Under the pieces are notes generated by a model. The model worked only from the letters and a program-made list of their open reading frames with translations, was not told the DNA's origin and did no database searches. A stretch of DNA of 9,339 nt from an uncultured Gemmatimonadota bacterium (lineage in GTDB: Bacteria > Gemmatimonadota > Gemmatimonadetes > Gemmatimonadales > GWC2-71-9). The translations under genes and the position numbers were made by a program. Below are positions 8,129 to 9,339 of the stretch, piece after piece; the first letter of the stretch is position 1, and each line of letters starts with the position of its first letter. Location of the stretch: assembly GCA_937961295.1 (NCBI GenBank), contig CALGOK010000092.1:1-9339 (forward strand), read 5' to 3'.

Positions 8129-9339
8129 ATGCGTCGTTCGATGTTGCTGGTGGGATCGCTGGTCTTCACCCTGACCGCGTGCGGGGACTCGTTCTCCGCC
8201 CATCCCGATGTGGCGGCCGAGGCCGCGGGCCAGGAGCTGTCCGCGGAGCGGGTGGCCGAGATCCTCACCAGCGTGAAGGGCGTGCAGGTCAACGCCGAGG
8301 CGGCCAACTTCGTCGCGCAGCTCTGGACCGATTACACCCTGTTCGCCCAGGCGGTCGCCAGCGGCTCGCTCGAGGCCGACTCGGCCACGATCGCCGACGC
8401 GATGTGGGTGGACGTCGCCGAGCTCACGGCGACGCACTGGTTCGACTCCCTCGTCGCGCGGCGCGCAGTGGTCACCCCGGAGCGGGTCGACAGCACGTAC
8501 GCGGCCGGCACGGTGCGGGTGCTGCAGCACGTGCTGCTCGATGTCGCGCCCGACGCCAGCGAGGCGCAGCGGGCAGCCGCACGCCAGCGGATCGACCGGA
8601 TCCGCGCCCAGGCCGAGGGCGGTGCCGACTTCGGCGCGCTCGCCCTCGAGCACTCGGCCGACGTGGCCACCAAGGTCGACAGCGGCTTCCTGCCGCCGTC
8701 GCCGCGCGGCGCGTTCGTGGCACCGTTCGACTCGGCCGCCTGGCTGCTCGAGCCGGGCCAGCTGAGCGACGTGGTGGTCACCAGCTACGGGTTCCACGTG
8801 ATCCGCCGGGCCAGCGAGCCGCAGGCGAAGGCCCGGATCGAGGCATGGCTGCCCAACCAGCTCATCGGCGGGATGGAAGCGGCGTACTACGCCGAGCTCG
8901 ACTCGATCAAGGACGTCCGGCTCACGCGCAACGCGGCCAGCCACGCCAAGGAGGCCGTCGCCGACCTCAACGCCGCCGGCCGCAACAACCGCAAGCTGGT
9001 GGAGTATGACGGCGGCTCCTTCAGCGTGGCCGACTTCGCCCGCTGGGTCCGCGCGATGACCAGCGACCCGGTGCAGGGTCCGCAGATGATCCAGCAGATG
9101 AAGGACGTGCCGGACAGCGTGATGACGATGGCGCTGGAGCAGATGGCCGGCCGGTGGCTGTTCCTCAAGGCCGCCGAGGAGAACGGCGTGTCGGTGACCC
9201 CGGAGGAATGGGCCGACATCACCACCCGCTTCAACGAGACGGTGGACACCCTCAAGGCCACCATCGGCCTCGGTCCCGACGTGCTCGACCCCAACGCCCC
9301 CGAAGCCGACCGCCGCCGTGCGGCGGCGCTGCGGGTGGA
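8129..9339 (+). CDS. Parvulin-type peptidyl-prolyl isomerase lipoprotein (partial, 3' end missing)
   Basis: 403 complete codons are visible with no stop before the window edge, so the protein is C-terminally truncated here. The N-terminus is a lipoprotein signal: MRRSMLL, a hydrophobic core, then lipobox LTAC with Cys18, placing it on the periplasmic side of a membrane. A helical region (about 38-125) precedes one PpiC/parvulin domain at about 129-228: QHVLLDV with H134, DFGALALEHSAD, GFLPPSPRGAFVAPF, LEPGQLSDVV and SYGFHVIRR with H223. Beyond it, YDGGSFSVADFARWVRAM (293-310) and the helical stretch to the end resemble the substrate-binding part of SurA/PrsA-like chaperones. The likely role is folding of exported or outer-membrane proteins. 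GAGGAG precedes the ATG. It lies 35 bp after mfd in the same direction and may share its transcript. Any further parvulin domain would be outside the window. Confidence 0.93.
   Translation, partial: MRRSMLLVGSLVFTLTACGDSFSAHPDVAAEAAGQELSAERVAEILTSVKGVQVNAEAANFVAQLWTDYTLFAQAVASGSLEADSATIADAMWVDVAELTATHWFDSLVARRAVVTPERVDSTYAAGTVRVLQHVLLDVAPDASEAQRAAARQRIDRIRAQAEGGADFGALALEHSADVATKVDSGFLPPSPRGAFVAPFDSAAWLLEPGQLSDVVVTSYGFHVIRRASEPQAKARIEAWLPNQLIGGMEAAYYAELDSIKDVRLTRNAASHAKEAVADLNAAGRNNRKLVEYDGGSFSVADFARWVRAMTSDPVQGPQMIQQMKDVPDSVMTMALEQMAGRWLFLKAAEENGVSVTPEEWADITTRFNETVDTLKATIGLGPDVLDPNAPEADRRRAAALRV

Overview
This window is a GC-rich (roughly 70% by eye) bacterial chromosomal segment carrying five genes, one of which runs off the right edge. 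Gene content, the lipoprotein-type exported peptidase and prolyl isomerase, the DUF58/BatA pair and the strong G/C bias at third codon positions fit a Gemmatimonadota-like or similar GC-rich diderm. That placement is an inference, as no rRNA or other phylogenetic marker except Mfd is present.

Layout. Positions 1-96 are non-coding as far as I can see and hold two GC-rich hairpins downstream of the first gene. Positions 97-1695 (minus strand) encode an exported M28-family zinc metallopeptidase with a lipobox. A 153-bp divergent intergenic region (1696-1848) holds a plausible rightward promoter and a direct-repeat/dyad cluster. Positions 1849-2769 and 2766-4550 (plus strand) are a translationally coupled pair: a cytoplasmic DUF58 (vWA-like) protein and a membrane-anchored BatA-type protein. 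A 234-bp gap (4551-4784) follows. It contains an AT-rich -10-like hexamer, a remarkable 93-nt long hairpin with a nearly perfect 28-position stem, and two further dyads. Positions 4785-8093 encode a complete transcription-repair coupling factor, Mfd. After 35 bp, a lipoprotein-type parvulin peptidyl-prolyl isomerase starts at 8129 and remains open to the end of the window.

How the genes relate. DUF58 and BatA proteins normally work with a MoxR AAA+ ATPase, which is not next to them here. Mfd removes RNA polymerase stalled at lesions and recruits UvrA. The PPIase and M28 peptidase act in the cell envelope. Apart from the coupled DUF58/BatA pair, and possibly Mfd and the PPIase sharing a transcript, I see no evidence that these genes form one system.

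I found no mobile element, CRISPR array, tRNA, rRNA, toxin-antitoxin or defence island. The most interesting unexplained material is the structured 4551-4690 region upstream of mfd. The coding genes are recognisable families, and I do not claim a new system.
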